Assembly (NCBI RefSeq): GCF_029854155.1 | Contig: NZ_CP122958.1 | Location: 1,474,001-1,538,000 of the forward strand | From: Methanonatronarchaeum sp. AMET-Sl | GTDB lineage: Archaea; Halobacteriota; Methanonatronarchaeia; Methanonatronarchaeales; Methanonatronarchaeaceae | Length of the DNA: 64,000 nucleotides | Direction of reading: 5' to 3' | Shown: piece by piece, positions 35,379 to 48,865 of the stretch | Layout: the number at the start of each line of letters is the position of its first letter | How positions within the stretch are numbered: position 1 is the first letter of the stretch | Position numbers and translations under genes: made by a program | Notes under the pieces: model-generated | Databases searched by the model: none | What the model was told of the DNA's origin: nothing | What the model saw: only the letters and a program-made list of their open reading frames with translations

Positions 35379-36413
35379 TCAGCGACAGCCTGTATATATT
35401 TTATGTGATTTACCTTCGTACTCGATTGTTTTTTGCCAGTTGTTTTTACAGTCACATTTTGGTTTATGGAGGTATTTTTCTTCTTGGTGAAGTGAGTAAT
35501 GATTTATTGTGTTGAGTATATGTGTGTCGCATTCTCCACAGTTATGTATTCCTCTCTCTTTACCGCCACCTACTGGATCGCTTATTATTTCGGTTGGTTG
35601 TTCACTTGTTTTTTTAAGCACCTCTAACAGGCTCCAAAGCCAAGGTGGGCGGTATTGGTTTTTGTTGTATAGTTGTTCTACGAATGTTCCTCTCTGGACA
35701 TTGCAGGGGTTTATTGAGATTTTATTAACATCATTTTTGGCAAGTTTTTCTATCGAGTTGGTTGTGTCGATTATGGCTTCTCTTTCGGTTAGTAGGGGTG
35801 GTTTTAGCAGGAGGTATGCCTTGACTTTGCCTCCTGATTTTTGAATTGTTTTTATTGCTGATTTATATTCTTGGTATGTAGCGTTTTTGTTTATAATTTC
35901 GTTGAGTATTTGGTTGTTTGTTGATTCTATTCCAAGGCCAACCTCGAATTCCTGGATATATTCCTTTGTTTCTTTTATTTTTTCTTTTTTTATGAATTCG
36001 GGTCTACTTTCAACTCCAAGTATTTCCGGTTCTTTTTCCGATACTTTTTGAAGTATGTATTTTCTGGCTTGTATTGGAACCTCTTCTTCATCTAGAAATG
36101 ACCCTGATGTGAATATTTTTATGTAGATGGGTGGTTCGAGTTCATGTTTCTTTAAGGCGGTGTCTATCTGTGTTTTTAGATCTTTTACAGTTGTTTTTTC
36201 CGCCGAGTCATAGATATAGCCACACATTGAGCAACCTGATTCCCTCCCCCATGAACATCCGGTTGTTCTTAAAATTATGTTCAAGCAGTTTATGGGCCGA
36301 CCGTTGTTCCTTGCTTTATCTTTCCATACTGCTACAGGTTTTTCTGGATCGTTTTTTGTGGGCAGGTTGCTGTTCCGTATACTACTCATCATTCTTTCAA
36401 GTGGTTTCGTCAT
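35379..36413 (-). CDS. raSEA: Archaeosine synthase radical SAM subunit RaSEA
   Basis: A 344-residue radical SAM protein (COG1244/TIGR01210). The cluster motif is in [15 protein letters not shown], and ILRTTGC precedes it as in Elp3-related enzymes. With ArcS it turns the lysine adduct of preQ0-tRNA into archaeosine. The start ATG directly follows the TAG of arcS, in the same frame, and GGAGG lies eight bases upstream within arcS, so independent initiation is well supported. The C-terminal cysteines in CDCKNNW are typical. The stop is TGA. Confidence 0.92.
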   Translation of the reverse strand: MTKPLERMMSSIRNSNLPTKNDPEKPVAVWKDKARNNGRPINCLNIILRTTGCSWGRESGCSMCGYIYDSAEKTTVKDLKTQIDTALKKHELEPPIYIKIFTSGSFLDEEEVPIQARKYILQKVSEKEPEILGVESRPEFIKKEKIKETKEYIQEFEVGLGIESTNNQILNEIINKNATYQEYKSAIKTIQKSGGKVKAYLLLKPPLLTEREAIIDTTNSIEKLAKNDVNKISINPCNVQRGTFVEQLYNKNQYRPPWLWSLLEVLKKTSEQPTEIISDPVGGGKERGIHNCGECDTHILNTINHYSLHQEEKYLHKPKCDCKNNWQKTIEYEGKSHKIYTGCR

Positions 36414-38240
36414 CTATAGTTCCTCCACATGTCTTATTTTCACTGCGATTCCTCTTTCTGAATTTATCATTTCTTGTCCTGACATCTCTGCCCGGCCAAC
36501 CCCTATAGCTTTAGAGCCTTTGAACCATACTTCATCGTTTGGCCTAATCAGGTTTCCAGCGTTTATTACTCCAGGAGCTAATAGAGATCCTTTAGGATAG
36601 AAATCTCCAATTTCAATGAAGTAGTCTGTTGGTTCAACTTTTTTGACACCCTCTATCGTTAATGCAATCATTCCGTATTGGGGGACGAGTGTTGCATATT
36701 GTGTTCCATCGCTACCTATAACCCGTAGTTTTGGAAAACTTCCCTTAACCTCAGCACCCTCTAATAAACGGTTTCCAAGTCCTAACCTAAATTGGTAGTC
36801 AGTAATAGACTTAACCATGTCTCTAAATCTATTGGTTCTTTTTGGATATCCATTAAGAGCTTTATCTAGATTTTTAATCGATTCACTGGATCTTGGGTCT
36901 CGGTTAGGTGTTGTTAATTCAGTTTTGCATAAAGGATCTAATACCTCTTTACATAGCTCTGCCATCTCACCCTCCAGATGTACAACTATTTTTTCGTATT
37001 GATGTAAGGAGAAATAATGTTTAAAGCAATTTCTTATCAATTTTTTCTCATCTTCACTCCAAACACCCGTAACAGGTAGGTCGTAGTGTTGGGCGGGATA
37101 TACAACCTCCAGTTCACGGGGTACTAAACCGAGTGGGGATGTTAAAATAACTTCATCTCCTCTTCCTTTGGTTCCACGGCGATATATTGCATGTGACTTG
37201 GATTTTGAGTATGGTTTTTTTGCAGAACACGGTAATATTACAGCAACATCTGAACCTGGTGGACTATATCTATTTTTAACTCTTTTGATGAATCTTTTTA
37301 TCTCTGGCCTTTCCAGTGATTCATAATTATTTGCATAAAGTCTGTATCTTCTATAACTGGCTGTCTGTTTCATTAAAAAATCAGGGTAATCAAAATCTAG
37401 TTTACGTAACAGGGCAGTTAAATTAGGTTTGGATTTGACTCTTTGTTCAACATACTCTCTCAATAAACCTCTCTGTATGGCGTTTCTAGTACTCTTTAAC
37501 TCTCCTTTCAACATAGCTATGTTGTGTTGGTAAATATTGTTTTGACGGATATCTCCAGACATCTCATTTATCGAATCTATGTCGTGTTCCAAGCAAACAT
37601 TACATTGGCATGGTGTTTCACTAAGTTGTTCTAGCCTCTGACTACCGGAGGTTGTGAAAAAAACATCATCCATTGAACATTCAAGCGCTCGATAACTATC
37701 AAATAGATCTACACCCATATACACCATTATTGGAATTAACGGTGGTGTTGCAATGGCTGGAGCGTAAACAGCTGTATCAAACCCAACCCCTTTTTTTACC
37801 GATAAAACTACATCTAAAAGTTCATGAGGTATATACAAATCACCAACCATGTCTAACAAAACTGAGTGGTACTCTGAAAACTGATATCCAAACCTCTCTC
37901 TATGGTTTTTATATCTCCCACCCCCAACAACAGGCATCACCAATGAATCGAAAGATTCTTCATCGAATTCATCTACCAAACGATAATTTTCTTCACCAAG
38001 ATATTCTGCAAAATCCATGTCAACACTTGGTGGACAACGCTTAGATAGAGGCACCACTATATCCGGGTTTTCAATACTATCTTGGTTATTTAAAAAACCA
38101 TTAGAAACCCAAGAACTCCCTAAATCAAGTACATCCGCTTCTATATCAAGCAGGCATGGAGTTTCCAACTTAAAACTACCCGACTTTAAAACACCAATCC
38201 TTCCTGGACCATCTCTAGTAACACTTTCAAAATAACTCAT
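36414..38240 (-). CDS. arcS: Archaeosine synthase ArcS
   Basis: A 608-residue protein that attaches lysine to preQ0-modified tRNA. The N-terminal TGT-like domain begins DGPGRIGVLKSGSFKLETP and keeps zinc-site cysteines (CQCNVCLEHD); the middle DUF5591 region has VILPCSAKKPYSKSKSH; the C-terminal PUA domain runs to the end (PKGSLLAPGVINAG). The protein ends in VEEL at TAG, which is followed at once, in frame, by the ATG of raSEA. In an organism that decodes UAG this could allow an ArcS-RaSEA fusion. Coding-strand composition drifts from G/T-rich to A-rich along the gene. Confidence 0.92.
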   Translation of the reverse strand: MSYFESVTRDGPGRIGVLKSGSFKLETPCLLDIEADVLDLGSSWVSNGFLNNQDSIENPDIVVPLSKRCPPSVDMDFAEYLGEENYRLVDEFDEESFDSLVMPVVGGGRYKNHRERFGYQFSEYHSVLLDMVGDLYIPHELLDVVLSVKKGVGFDTAVYAPAIATPPLIPIMVYMGVDLFDSYRALECSMDDVFFTTSGSQRLEQLSETPCQCNVCLEHDIDSINEMSGDIRQNNIYQHNIAMLKGELKSTRNAIQRGLLREYVEQRVKSKPNLTALLRKLDFDYPDFLMKQTASYRRYRLYANNYESLERPEIKRFIKRVKNRYSPPGSDVAVILPCSAKKPYSKSKSHAIYRRGTKGRGDEVILTSPLGLVPRELEVVYPAQHYDLPVTGVWSEDEKKLIRNCFKHYFSLHQYEKIVVHLEGEMAELCKEVLDPLCKTELTTPNRDPRSSESIKNLDKALNGYPKRTNRFRDMVKSITDYQFRLGLGNRLLEGAEVKGSFPKLRVIGSDGTQYATLVPQYGMIALTIEGVKKVEPTDYFIEIGDFYPKGSLLAPGVINAGNLIRPNDEVWFKGSKAIGVGRAEMSGQEMINSERGIAVKIRHVEEL

Positions 38241-38510
38241 ATTATCCTATCTCAAAAAAACAAACTAAAATCAATTACCTAAGCCAACCATGTCTAACCT
38301 AACACACATAATATAAAAGTCCCCAAGCCCTAAACAACTTTCCAGTGACACAACTACTCACCCCCAAGAGAGTTAAGTTTTTTTATTCAGCTAAAATAGG
38401 TGACATCTCCGAGCTTAAACACAGAGTCTTACCACCCAAAGACGAAAAACAACGATAAAGAAAAATAAAAGGGTTTAGAGCGATTGATTCTGACTCTTTC
38501 CCAAAAAAAG

Positions 38511-39741
<1,231 letters not shown>

Positions 39742-39814
39742 CGTTTAGATAAAACCAACGGAAAAAAACAGGATAAATAAAAAGTTTTCCATAATTTATT
39801 AAAAAAAAAGGGTG

Positions 39815-40693
39815 TCAGCCTTTATGTATCATTGTTCCAACACCCTCATCCGTGAACAATTCAAGTAAAAGTGAATGTGGTTTTTCACCGTTGATTATAT
39901 GGGTTTTTTCAACACCACCCTCTACGGCTCTAACACAAGAATCTACCTTCGGAATCATCCCACCCTCGATAACTCCTTCTTTTTTTAAGTCTTCAGCATA
40001 CTCAGGTGTCATTTTTGAGAAAATAGTTTCTTTGTCTTCAGGATCTCTCATCACTCCATCAACATTAGTCATCATCATCAGTTTCTTAGCACCAATACTG
40101 ATAGCTATCTCACCAGCAACAGTATCAGCATTAACATTTAACGAACGCCCTTCCTCATCAACAGCAATTGGAGATATAACAGGGATATATCCTTTTGAAG
40201 AAACAACATCTATCATCTCAGGATCAACACTTTCAATCTCACCAACATAACCCAAATCGATTTCTTTTTCAACATCCTCAACTACAACTTTCTTCTTACC
40301 CTTCTTCTTAGCTGTAAAAAGCCGTCCATCCTTTCCAGATAGACCTATACCTTTACCCCCATAACTACCAATCTTAGAAACAAGCTCTGTACCCACATTC
40401 CCAATGAGAACCATCCTAACAACCTCCATAGTTCTCTCATCGGTCACTCTAAGACCATCAACAATCTGAGGCTTTATCCCAAGTTCATTCATTACCCTAC
40501 TTATCTCCGGACCCCCACCATGCACCAAAATAGTCTCAACACCAATATACCTCAACAAAACAATATCCTTAATTATATTCTCCATACTCTCTTCATTAAC
40601 TATTGCATGGCCACCACACTTAACCACAATCTTAGATCCATGAAGATTACGAATATAAGGTAAAGCCTCAACAAGAATGTTTTCACGTTTCAT
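39815..40693 (-). CDS. argB: Acetylglutamate kinase
   Basis: A 292-residue amino acid kinase, second step of arginine synthesis. Seen: [11 protein letters not shown] at the N-terminus, [26 protein letters not shown], and [13 protein letters not shown], all in family positions. The end carries [21 protein letters not shown], the substrate and feedback region. The length is normal. The probable operon is argB followed by ornithine cyclodeaminase. The stop is TGA. Confidence 0.95.
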   Translation of the reverse strand: MKRENILVEALPYIRNLHGSKIVVKCGGHAIVNEESMENIIKDIVLLRYIGVETILVHGGGPEISRVMNELGIKPQIVDGLRVTDERTMEVVRMVLIGNVGTELVSKIGSYGGKGIGLSGKDGRLFTAKKKGKKKVVVEDVEKEIDLGYVGEIESVDPEMIDVVSSKGYIPVISPIAVDEEGRSLNVNADTVAGEIAISIGAKKLMMMTNVDGVMRDPEDKETIFSKMTPEYAEDLKKEGVIEGGMIPKVDSCVRAVEGGVEKTHIINGEKPHSLLLELFTDEGVGTMIHKG

Positions 40694-40734
40694 ACAAAAA
40701 CCTCAACAACACATGCCATATAAATATACATGAA

Positions 40735-41190
40735 GTGACCCCTCCCTAAAGAGGAGAGGCTTCCATGCGACCTTATCCCAGAGGGAGTTTGCTATAACAT
40801 CATGCTTCTCTCACAAACCTAATCAACATGGAACTATACTCTGAGAGAAATTTGGATTAAGGTAGAAACCTATATATCATACTCGTGATAGGTTTCCCTT
40901 ATTCATCTCAGGTAGCCTTCACACTACCACTACCACCAGACCCTTCCATAGAACACAAATGTTCTAGATCGGGAGTTACCTAATACATCTTTTCGATATC
41001 GGTCTCAAGCTATAGACAATATCCCTTGAAACACTATCGAGTTGCTTTTTGTTTAAAAGGCAGACCACTCAACCAACTGCCAAATAGATATGTATGTTCA
41101 GACCACTTAACTTTTTACTATCGAGCTGCAGTCCCCTCCGTAAACGAAGAGGGCCTTAAAGCCTGCTTTAAGATAATTGACCCCTCCCGG
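40735..41190 (-). mobile_element. Relic bounded by two IS605-end-like hairpins
   Basis: A 450-base stretch without an open gene. At the low end TGACCCCTCCCTAAAGAGG (40735-40753) and near the high end CCCCTCCGTAAACGAAGAGG (41133-41152) followed by CTTAAAGCCTGCTTTAAG resemble the dispersed hairpin family, in the same orientation. A further TGACCCCTCCC lies at 41178. Between them a TAGAACATTTGTGTTCTA-like palindrome occurs near 40955. I read it as a decayed or nested IS605-like element. The rest of 41191-41431 holds only a tandem AGGTCATCACCC pair and A/T-rich promoter DNA. Confidence 0.4.
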
Positions 41191-41431
41191 CCCTAAAAAA
41201 TAAAGATTAGGGGTATTGAGGTCATCACCCAGGTCATCACCCCAAGCAATATATCTAAAGATATTTATTTTCAGAAAAAACAAATGGAGTTTTCTGATTT
41301 ACCTTAACCCATACCTCCTTTTCCCTTGATTTATAATAACCGTTATTTAGAAAAGACAGTTCTTTAGGTTATTTCCACTAAACTTCACCTATTTTATTGC
41401 TTGATAGGGACTGGTGTTTATGTTTTTTAAT

Positions 41432-41950
41432 TTAGATTTTCCTATCTGAGAGGTCTAGATGGGTTTGTTCGATTTCTGCTAGAGCTGTGAAAAACTCTTC
41501 GATCTCTGGTTCTTCAGCTTCTTTTGCGAACTGTCTGTATTCTTTTATTGCGTTTGTTTCTCTTTTATGTGCCATTTTGTAGTTTTCTTTTGCTTCTGAA
41601 TAACAATCCTCGTATGTGGGGATTTCTTCTTCCTCTATATCGATTAGTTCAGCCAGTGCTTCTGCGTGTTCTGCTTCAACTTTTCCAAGCCTTTTGAATA
41701 CTGAAGCTTCGTTTTCATCTTCTGTTTTACGTGCAGCACAGGCATAGAACTTAGCGTTATCTATTTCAAGTTGAATAGCTTCCTTTATGTTCTTTCTAGA
41801 AACATCACTCACTTCATCAGCCATCAACCTATCGTAGTTATCTAGTTCTTTAACGTATTTTTCTGGAGCTCCGCAAAAAGGACAGTGACCTGGTTTACCA
41901 TCCATCAATGAGGTTTCTCCACAAATGTTACACCTATATTCCATAAACAT
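41432..41950 (-). CDS. Rubrerythrin with N-terminal rubredoxin domain
   Basis: A 172-residue protein with rubredoxin-like cysteines at the N-terminus (YRCNICGE and HCPFCGAPE) and a four-helix diiron domain after it. ExxH-type ligands are seen in EIDNAKFYA, VEAEHAEALAE and EIEQTHLDL. This is the reverse-order rubrerythrin, a peroxide-reducing enzyme of anaerobes. It lies 51 bases after the photolyase gene on the same strand; together they look like a stress pair. An ATG at 41944 is an alternative start. Confidence 0.88.
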   Translation of the reverse strand: MFMEYRCNICGETSLMDGKPGHCPFCGAPEKYVKELDNYDRLMADEVSDVSRKNIKEAIQLEIDNAKFYACAARKTEDENEASVFKRLGKVEAEHAEALAELIDIEEEEIPTYEDCYSEAKENYKMAHKRETNAIKEYRQFAKEAEEPEIEEFFTALAEIEQTHLDLSDRKI

Positions 41951-42001
41951 ACTAGTTAACTATATATTTAAGGTTAATAACTCTATCCACAAACCGAATA
42001 A

Positions 42002-43396
42002 TTAGTCGACAGATTCATATTTTTTTATTGCTTTTTCCCGCCTCTCACTGTGATCTAGTATTGGTGGAGGATAATCTCTATTGATTATACATCCAACTTT
42101 TTTCTGTATGTCTTTCGGCATCTCACTAGGATCGTGTATATATTCAGTTGGAACATCCTGTAGTTCCGGTATAAAAGACTTTATGTATTTACCTTTTGGG
42201 TCATATTTCTCCGATTGGGTTTTTGGATTGAAAACCCTAAAATAAGGTTGTGAGTCGGAGCTTATTGAGTAACACCAATGTATCCCACCTGTCATTGAAG
42301 ACCTTTCAAAATCGATAAAATGTTTCTTAAAAAAACTATCTAAACTACGCCAATCTACATGAAGGTCTTTAGATGCAAAAGCAGCAACAACCATTCTAGG
42401 CTGGTTGTGCATCCACCCAGTTTTTAGTAGTTGACGTATTCCTGCATCTACTAACGGAAAACCTGTTTCACCTTTTTTAAAATCAATCCATTCATCCGGA
42501 CGTTTTTCCCAATCGATATCCATATACTTGTTTTTAAGTGGAACTTCAGGCATATCTGGCCAGTTCCAAAGTTGTTGAAAATAAAAATCACGCCAACATA
42601 ACTGCCGTCTCCATTCATCAAGTCCCTCAGAATCTAGAGTATCTATCCAGTATGCTTCTCGTATCGATATTGTTCCAAACTTTAGGTGTGGTGACAACAT
42701 CGAGGTATATTTTTTAGATGGATAATCTCGATATTCACTATAGTCATCAACTTTTTCTTTAAACCTATCTAGCCAAGAAAGTGCTTCCGACCGACCTCCC
42801 TGAAATGGCTGTTTATCCAAAAATTTATTTAAACTGTTTTTGCTGTAACCGAGTTCACTCAAGGATGGAGGACTCTCTGAATCAATTTTTGGAATTGAAA
42901 AACAATTCCTCGTCTGAGGTATTTCCTTTTCTAAATCTCTCCATTTTCTATAATAATAACTAAATACTTTATATGGCGTTTCTGAATTTGTTAAAATCTC
43001 TCTTTTCTCATGAAAAACTAGGTCTTTAAAACTCTTAATATCTACATTAAGCTCTTTATCTATCTCTTGATCTCTTTTTCTTGCGTAAGGAGTGTAATCT
43101 CTATTCAAATAAATAGCTTCTACATCAAAATCCCTAACCAACTTTCTTAAAACATTTTTAGGCTTACCCTCCCGGATAACTAAGCCACCTAATTCCTTAA
43201 AATCACTAAATAACTCATCAAGAGAGTTTTGCCAGAAAAAAGCTCTTTTAATTCCAGGCCTTATCTCATTATTTCTAAAAATATCTTTATCCACAATATA
43301 AAGCGGTATTACCTCATCAAAATCACTAGATACTTTAATTAAAGCTTTATTATCTTTTAAACGTAGTTCACGCCTCAACCAAACAATACAAACCAT
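42002..43396 (-). CDS. phr: Deoxyribodipyrimidine photolyase (class I)
   Basis: A 464-residue flavoprotein that repairs pyrimidine dimers with light. Seen: VWLRRELRLKDNKAL at the N-terminus, the FAD region with KKYTSMLSPHLKFGTIS and WRRQLCWRDFYFQQL, then TGFPLVDAGIRQLLKTGWMHN and the C-terminal WSLDSF-like WRSLDSFFKKHFIDFE. ATG 43396 fits the family start; TTG 43405 adds three residues. Photolyase indicates exposure to sunlight, as in shallow saline waters. Confidence 0.94.
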   Translation of the reverse strand: MVCIVWLRRELRLKDNKALIKVSSDFDEVIPLYIVDKDIFRNNEIRPGIKRAFFWQNSLDELFSDFKELGGLVIREGKPKNVLRKLVRDFDVEAIYLNRDYTPYARKRDQEIDKELNVDIKSFKDLVFHEKREILTNSETPYKVFSYYYRKWRDLEKEIPQTRNCFSIPKIDSESPPSLSELGYSKNSLNKFLDKQPFQGGRSEALSWLDRFKEKVDDYSEYRDYPSKKYTSMLSPHLKFGTISIREAYWIDTLDSEGLDEWRRQLCWRDFYFQQLWNWPDMPEVPLKNKYMDIDWEKRPDEWIDFKKGETGFPLVDAGIRQLLKTGWMHNQPRMVVAAFASKDLHVDWRSLDSFFKKHFIDFERSSMTGGIHWCYSISSDSQPYFRVFNPKTQSEKYDPKGKYIKSFIPELQDVPTEYIHDPSEMPKDIQKKVGCIINRDYPPPILDHSERREKAIKKYESVD

Positions 43397-43420
43397 CAAA
43401 ACCAACCAACTTCTACCAAA

Positions 43421-43475
43421 GTGACAACCCCCTCTCCCAGAAGAGGAGAGGTCTTAGACCTTAGTTAAAATAAAA
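43421..43475 (-). repeat. IS605-end-like hairpin repeat, copy 3
   Basis: The plus strand starts GTGACAACCCCCTCTCCCAG and continues AAGAGGAGAGGTCTTAGACC to TTAGTTAAAATAAAA. The stem is CCTCTCC/GGAGAGG. It has the same order and orientation as the copies at 25829 and 46365 and lies upstream of the photolyase gene. Confidence 0.65.
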
Positions 43476-43627
43476 TAACTAAAAACCCTACCTAACTATC
43501 TAAAAGAAAACTGTTTAAACAATGTTTTTTCTTTTCAATATTTCTTAAACCTTATATTTTTATGAGGTTTTTTGGAAAAATATCTGGCCATCCATGCGAT
43601 GTAGTCAGAAGTGAGCGTAGTTGAGTT

Positions 43628-44575
43628 TTAGGCATATACAGTAAATGTGTTTTCTGGTAGTCCTTCGTTCACTTTTATGTCAAATATCTTGACTTCAGTT
43701 TCAGTTGATGGGCATTTGAATGATATCTCTTCTATATCGTAGGGGTCTTCAGCATTGAATAATTCATAACTGAACTCTTCAACAAATTTATTTAATGTTT
43801 CTTCTATTGATTGGTTTAAATCTGTTTGATTTAGCTCTGTTTCATTTATCAAGTCATTTGTTTCGTTCATATCTATGTTAGAGATATTGTCAAATTCATC
43901 AAACTGAGTTTCAAATCCACCAAAAAAACCAAATAAAGTTTGAAAGTCCTCAAAAACCTCAATTAAATCTTCTATATCTTCCACTTCATCTAAATCAACC
44001 TGTGATTCGAGGCTTAAGGCTCCAGAACTTATTTCAACGACGTTGTCTTCGAGGTTTAGAATTCCGGTTATGTCTTGGTCTTCAATGTTTATTTTGATTT
44101 TTAGTTCTTCAGTTGCAGGGTCTTCGATCATTACGTGTGTCTTGTTGGAATCATTTATAGTTGTCTTGAATTCAAGTGTTTTTATGTCATCGAGTGTTTC
44201 TATTTCACCTTCCACAATTCTTATCTCTGTTGATTGGTTTCCTATGGTGAGGTTGTATAGACCAGTCTCAGTTATTTTATGTTCAAATGTAATTGACTTG
44301 GTTTCACCCGGTGATAATGAAATTGTTGAGGTTTTTATTACCTCATCTTCTTTCTCTAGAATCACTGTGTAGTCTCCAGTTCTGTTTTCTGTATTTGTAA
44401 CACTGGCTTCAATAGTAAATTCTTCATTCGATAGAGCCATTGCTTGTTCAATAAATATTTCATTGACTTCAAGAGCTTCATCCATTGTCTCTTCTTCTAA
44501 ACAACCTGTTGCAGATATTGCTAAAACCAATGCAACAAATAAAACTAATATATTTCTCCACTTTGAGTTAGACAT
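43628..44575 (-). CDS. Acidic secreted lipoprotein with CARDB-like domain
   Basis: A 315-residue protein with a Sec-type signal peptide (RNILVLFVALVLAISA) and lipobox ATGC, so it is a membrane-anchored surface lipoprotein. Residues about 40-120 form a beta-rich CARDB-like domain (EFTIEASVTNTENRTGDYTV, SLSPGETKSITFEHKI). The rest is extremely rich in Asp and Glu (for example DLDEVEDIEDLIEVFEDF), with several N-x-T/S sites. Such acidity on a surface protein fits high salt. The function is unknown. Confidence 0.75.
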   Translation of the reverse strand: MSNSKWRNILVLFVALVLAISATGCLEEETMDEALEVNEIFIEQAMALSNEEFTIEASVTNTENRTGDYTVILEKEDEVIKTSTISLSPGETKSITFEHKITETGLYNLTIGNQSTEIRIVEGEIETLDDIKTLEFKTTINDSNKTHVMIEDPATEELKIKINIEDQDITGILNLEDNVVEISSGALSLESQVDLDEVEDIEDLIEVFEDFQTLFGFFGGFETQFDEFDNISNIDMNETNDLINETELNQTDLNQSIEETLNKFVEEFSYELFNAEDPYDIEEISFKCPSTETEVKIFDIKVNEGLPENTFTVYA

Positions 44576-44655
44576 CCCATTAGTAATATGTTTTTAAAAC
44601 TATATCAACCCAATCTTTATTCTTCTCAAATTAATTGGAATGTTTTTTATTGTGC

Positions 44656-44948
44656 TGACATCCTCCTACGGCTAAAGCCGTGGGGTTCCCCCACTGGGGG
44701 TTGAACCCACGGATACGGAGAGGTTCGCAGGTTCGTCGTCACGTTGGACGATGACCTGCGTTTTGGGCTGTGCCAGTACAGCCCCCGCCTCGGACAGCGG
44801 TTTCGAGAACTTGCCCAAGGCTCGTTTGCCAATATTCAGCGCACCGTTCTTGTCGGCGTTGTCAGTATATAGAGACTGCTCACCTAAAGATGTTACGCAA
44901 GCATCCAACCCCAACCGTGGCTATGAATGTGGAGAGATTCCCAGTTGT
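44656..44948 (-). mobile_element. IS605/IS1341-type relic B: TnpB 3' end with right-end hairpin
   Basis: A second copy of the 293-base relic at 21127-21419, with four differences by my count. It contains the right-end hairpin and the TnpB C-terminal fragment (44672-44914 minus, with NADKNGALNIGKRALGKF) but lacks the left hairpin of copy A; similarity stops exactly at CCCAGTTGT, after which unrelated A/T-rich DNA begins. A solo guide-RNA scaffold is the possible surviving function. The remaining stretch to 45189 carries the promoter of rpl15e and no gene. Confidence 0.8.
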
Positions 44949-45173
44949 AATGATTTTTTTTGACTAGAAGGTTATTTTGGTTTATTATTTGGTATTGGTT
45001 TTTTTAAAAAAGAGATTTTTACATTGGTTTTATGTTGATGTAAGTTTATTAATCCGGATGTCCTTTTATCTCTAAAGTATGTTATGGGGAGTTTTTGTGT
45101 TAACATATTTAGTTGCAGGGTAGATGATAAATTTTAATAACATAAAGGGGCTTTAATTTAATATTCATTTTTG

Positions 45174-45773
<600 letters not shown>

Positions 45774-45777
<4 letters not shown>

Positions 45778-46223
45778 GTGAGATACCTGTTCATTACGTA
45801 ATGCTAAGAGCCTTCTCATATACAACTGAATCGGATGAGAAGGTCAAAAAAGCATTAAATCTATTTTTACCACCTGAAACAGATATTGAGTCTCAAGAAC
45901 TTGAGGGAAACTTCGGTAACAAAATAAATCTATTTAGAAGCAAAATCGAGAAAAGCAGAGAAATCAGAGATTTAATTCATCAAATAAAAACTTCTTTAAC
46001 TGAAGCTCAAATAAAAGAACTAGAGAAACAGATAGAAAGACGTACAGATGAAGACTGCAACCTATATCTAAGATTCAACAAACAAGATGCATACAAAGAA
46101 AAATTTTCATTAACAAACACCGGAAACTCGATCAACATTAGATTCAAAATAGCCGCATACCCAGCAAAAAAACAGAAAGCAATAGATATAGGCAAAACAC
46201 TATTCCAAGAAGACTGGAGTTAA
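45774..46223 (+). CDS. RNA-binding protein, COG1325 (exosome-associated)
   Basis: A 149-residue member of the COG1325/PF01877 RNA-binding family. The start [19 protein letters not shown] matches the family, which is found beside rpl15e or exosome genes in archaea. The start codon is TTG, overlapping the TGA of rpl15e. The middle region [19 protein letters not shown] is helical. The precise role is unsettled; an association with the exosome or rRNA is assumed from its genomic context. Confidence 0.83.
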
Positions 46224-46364
46224 ATCCTTTCTCTTCTTTTATCAATCCATCTTAAAGAGAATATAAGATAAATCTTTGATGGATAACATACCCCACATAC
46301 CTATTAAACAGGTTGTATTGAGTTGGATTATTTTTTTTACATTCTTTATTAAAATAGAGTAGAT

Positions 46365-46420
46365 GTGAAATCATCCTCTACCTGAAGAGGAGAGGTCTTA
46401 GCCCTGAGTTAAGATAAAAA
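46365..46420 (-). repeat. IS605-end-like hairpin repeat, copy 4
   Basis: The plus strand starts TGAAATCATCCTCTACCTGA and continues AGAGGAGAGGTCTTAGCCCT to GAGTTAAGATAAAAA. It is closest to copy 2. It sits in the 330-base convergent space between the COG1325 gene and mtbB, which otherwise contains only the terminator at 46515. Confidence 0.65.
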
Positions 46421-46514
46421 TATTGTATGCGTTATTTGAAGAGTTTTTAATAATTTATATTAAATAGCTTTTAGTATAAAATAATTTAAAAATAGTTAAA
46501 AAAAGGGAATTGGG

Positions 46515-46539
46515 GAATCTGGAGGTTAATTCCAGATTC
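46515..46539. terminator. Bidirectional hairpin terminator after mtbB
   Basis: GAATCTGGA (46515-46523) and TCCAGATTC (46531-46539) form a perfect 9-bp stem with a 7-base loop, flanked by an A-run on the left and eight T on the right. It lies 18 bases beyond the mtbB stop and can end transcription from both sides. Confidence 0.8.
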
Positions 46540-46557
46540 TTTTTTTTGTTTTTTGTT

Positions 46558-47967
<1,410 letters not shown>

Positions 47968-48015
47968 AAATTTAAACCTCTTATCTTGTCTAGGGATTTG
48001 AATCTATCTTATTTA

Positions 48016-48660
<645 letters not shown>

Positions 48661-48669
48661 TTAAAAAAA

Positions 48670-48780
48670 CCTCATCTACCTGATTAATATTGATGATAGG
48701 ATTGAAAACATATAAATTTACGGTAGAGGAACCCTATTGTTCAGGGTATGGGGGGAAAGTAAGTTTTATAAGGCTTGTAT
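48670..48780 (-). promoter_or_regulatory. Promoter region of mtbCB
   Basis: On the minus strand AAATTTATATG near 48709-48719 is a plausible TATA box giving a leader of about 25-30 bases. A second TATA-like CTTATAAAAC lies near 48763-48773. An imperfect repeat, TACCCTGAACAATAGGGT, lies between them and could be an operator. No other gene fits in this space. Confidence 0.45.
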
Positions 48781-48865
48781 TTTTGATTTAATCTGATTTG
48801 ATTGGTTTGTGTTTTTTTATGAAAATATAGATAAAAAAAGGGGTTGGTTTTTGTTGGTGTTGTTT

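Noticed and set aside
38344..38430. Further copies of the IS605-end-like hairpin (TGACACAACTACTC and TGACATCTCCGAGC)
   Set aside because: Only the first bases resemble the family; no AGAGGTCTTA-CCTGA part follows, so I do not count them.
41218..41243. Tandem AGGTCATCACCC pair as a CRISPR or origin repeat
   Set aside because: Only two units and no spacers; probably a chance or slippage duplication. No CRISPR array was seen anywhere.
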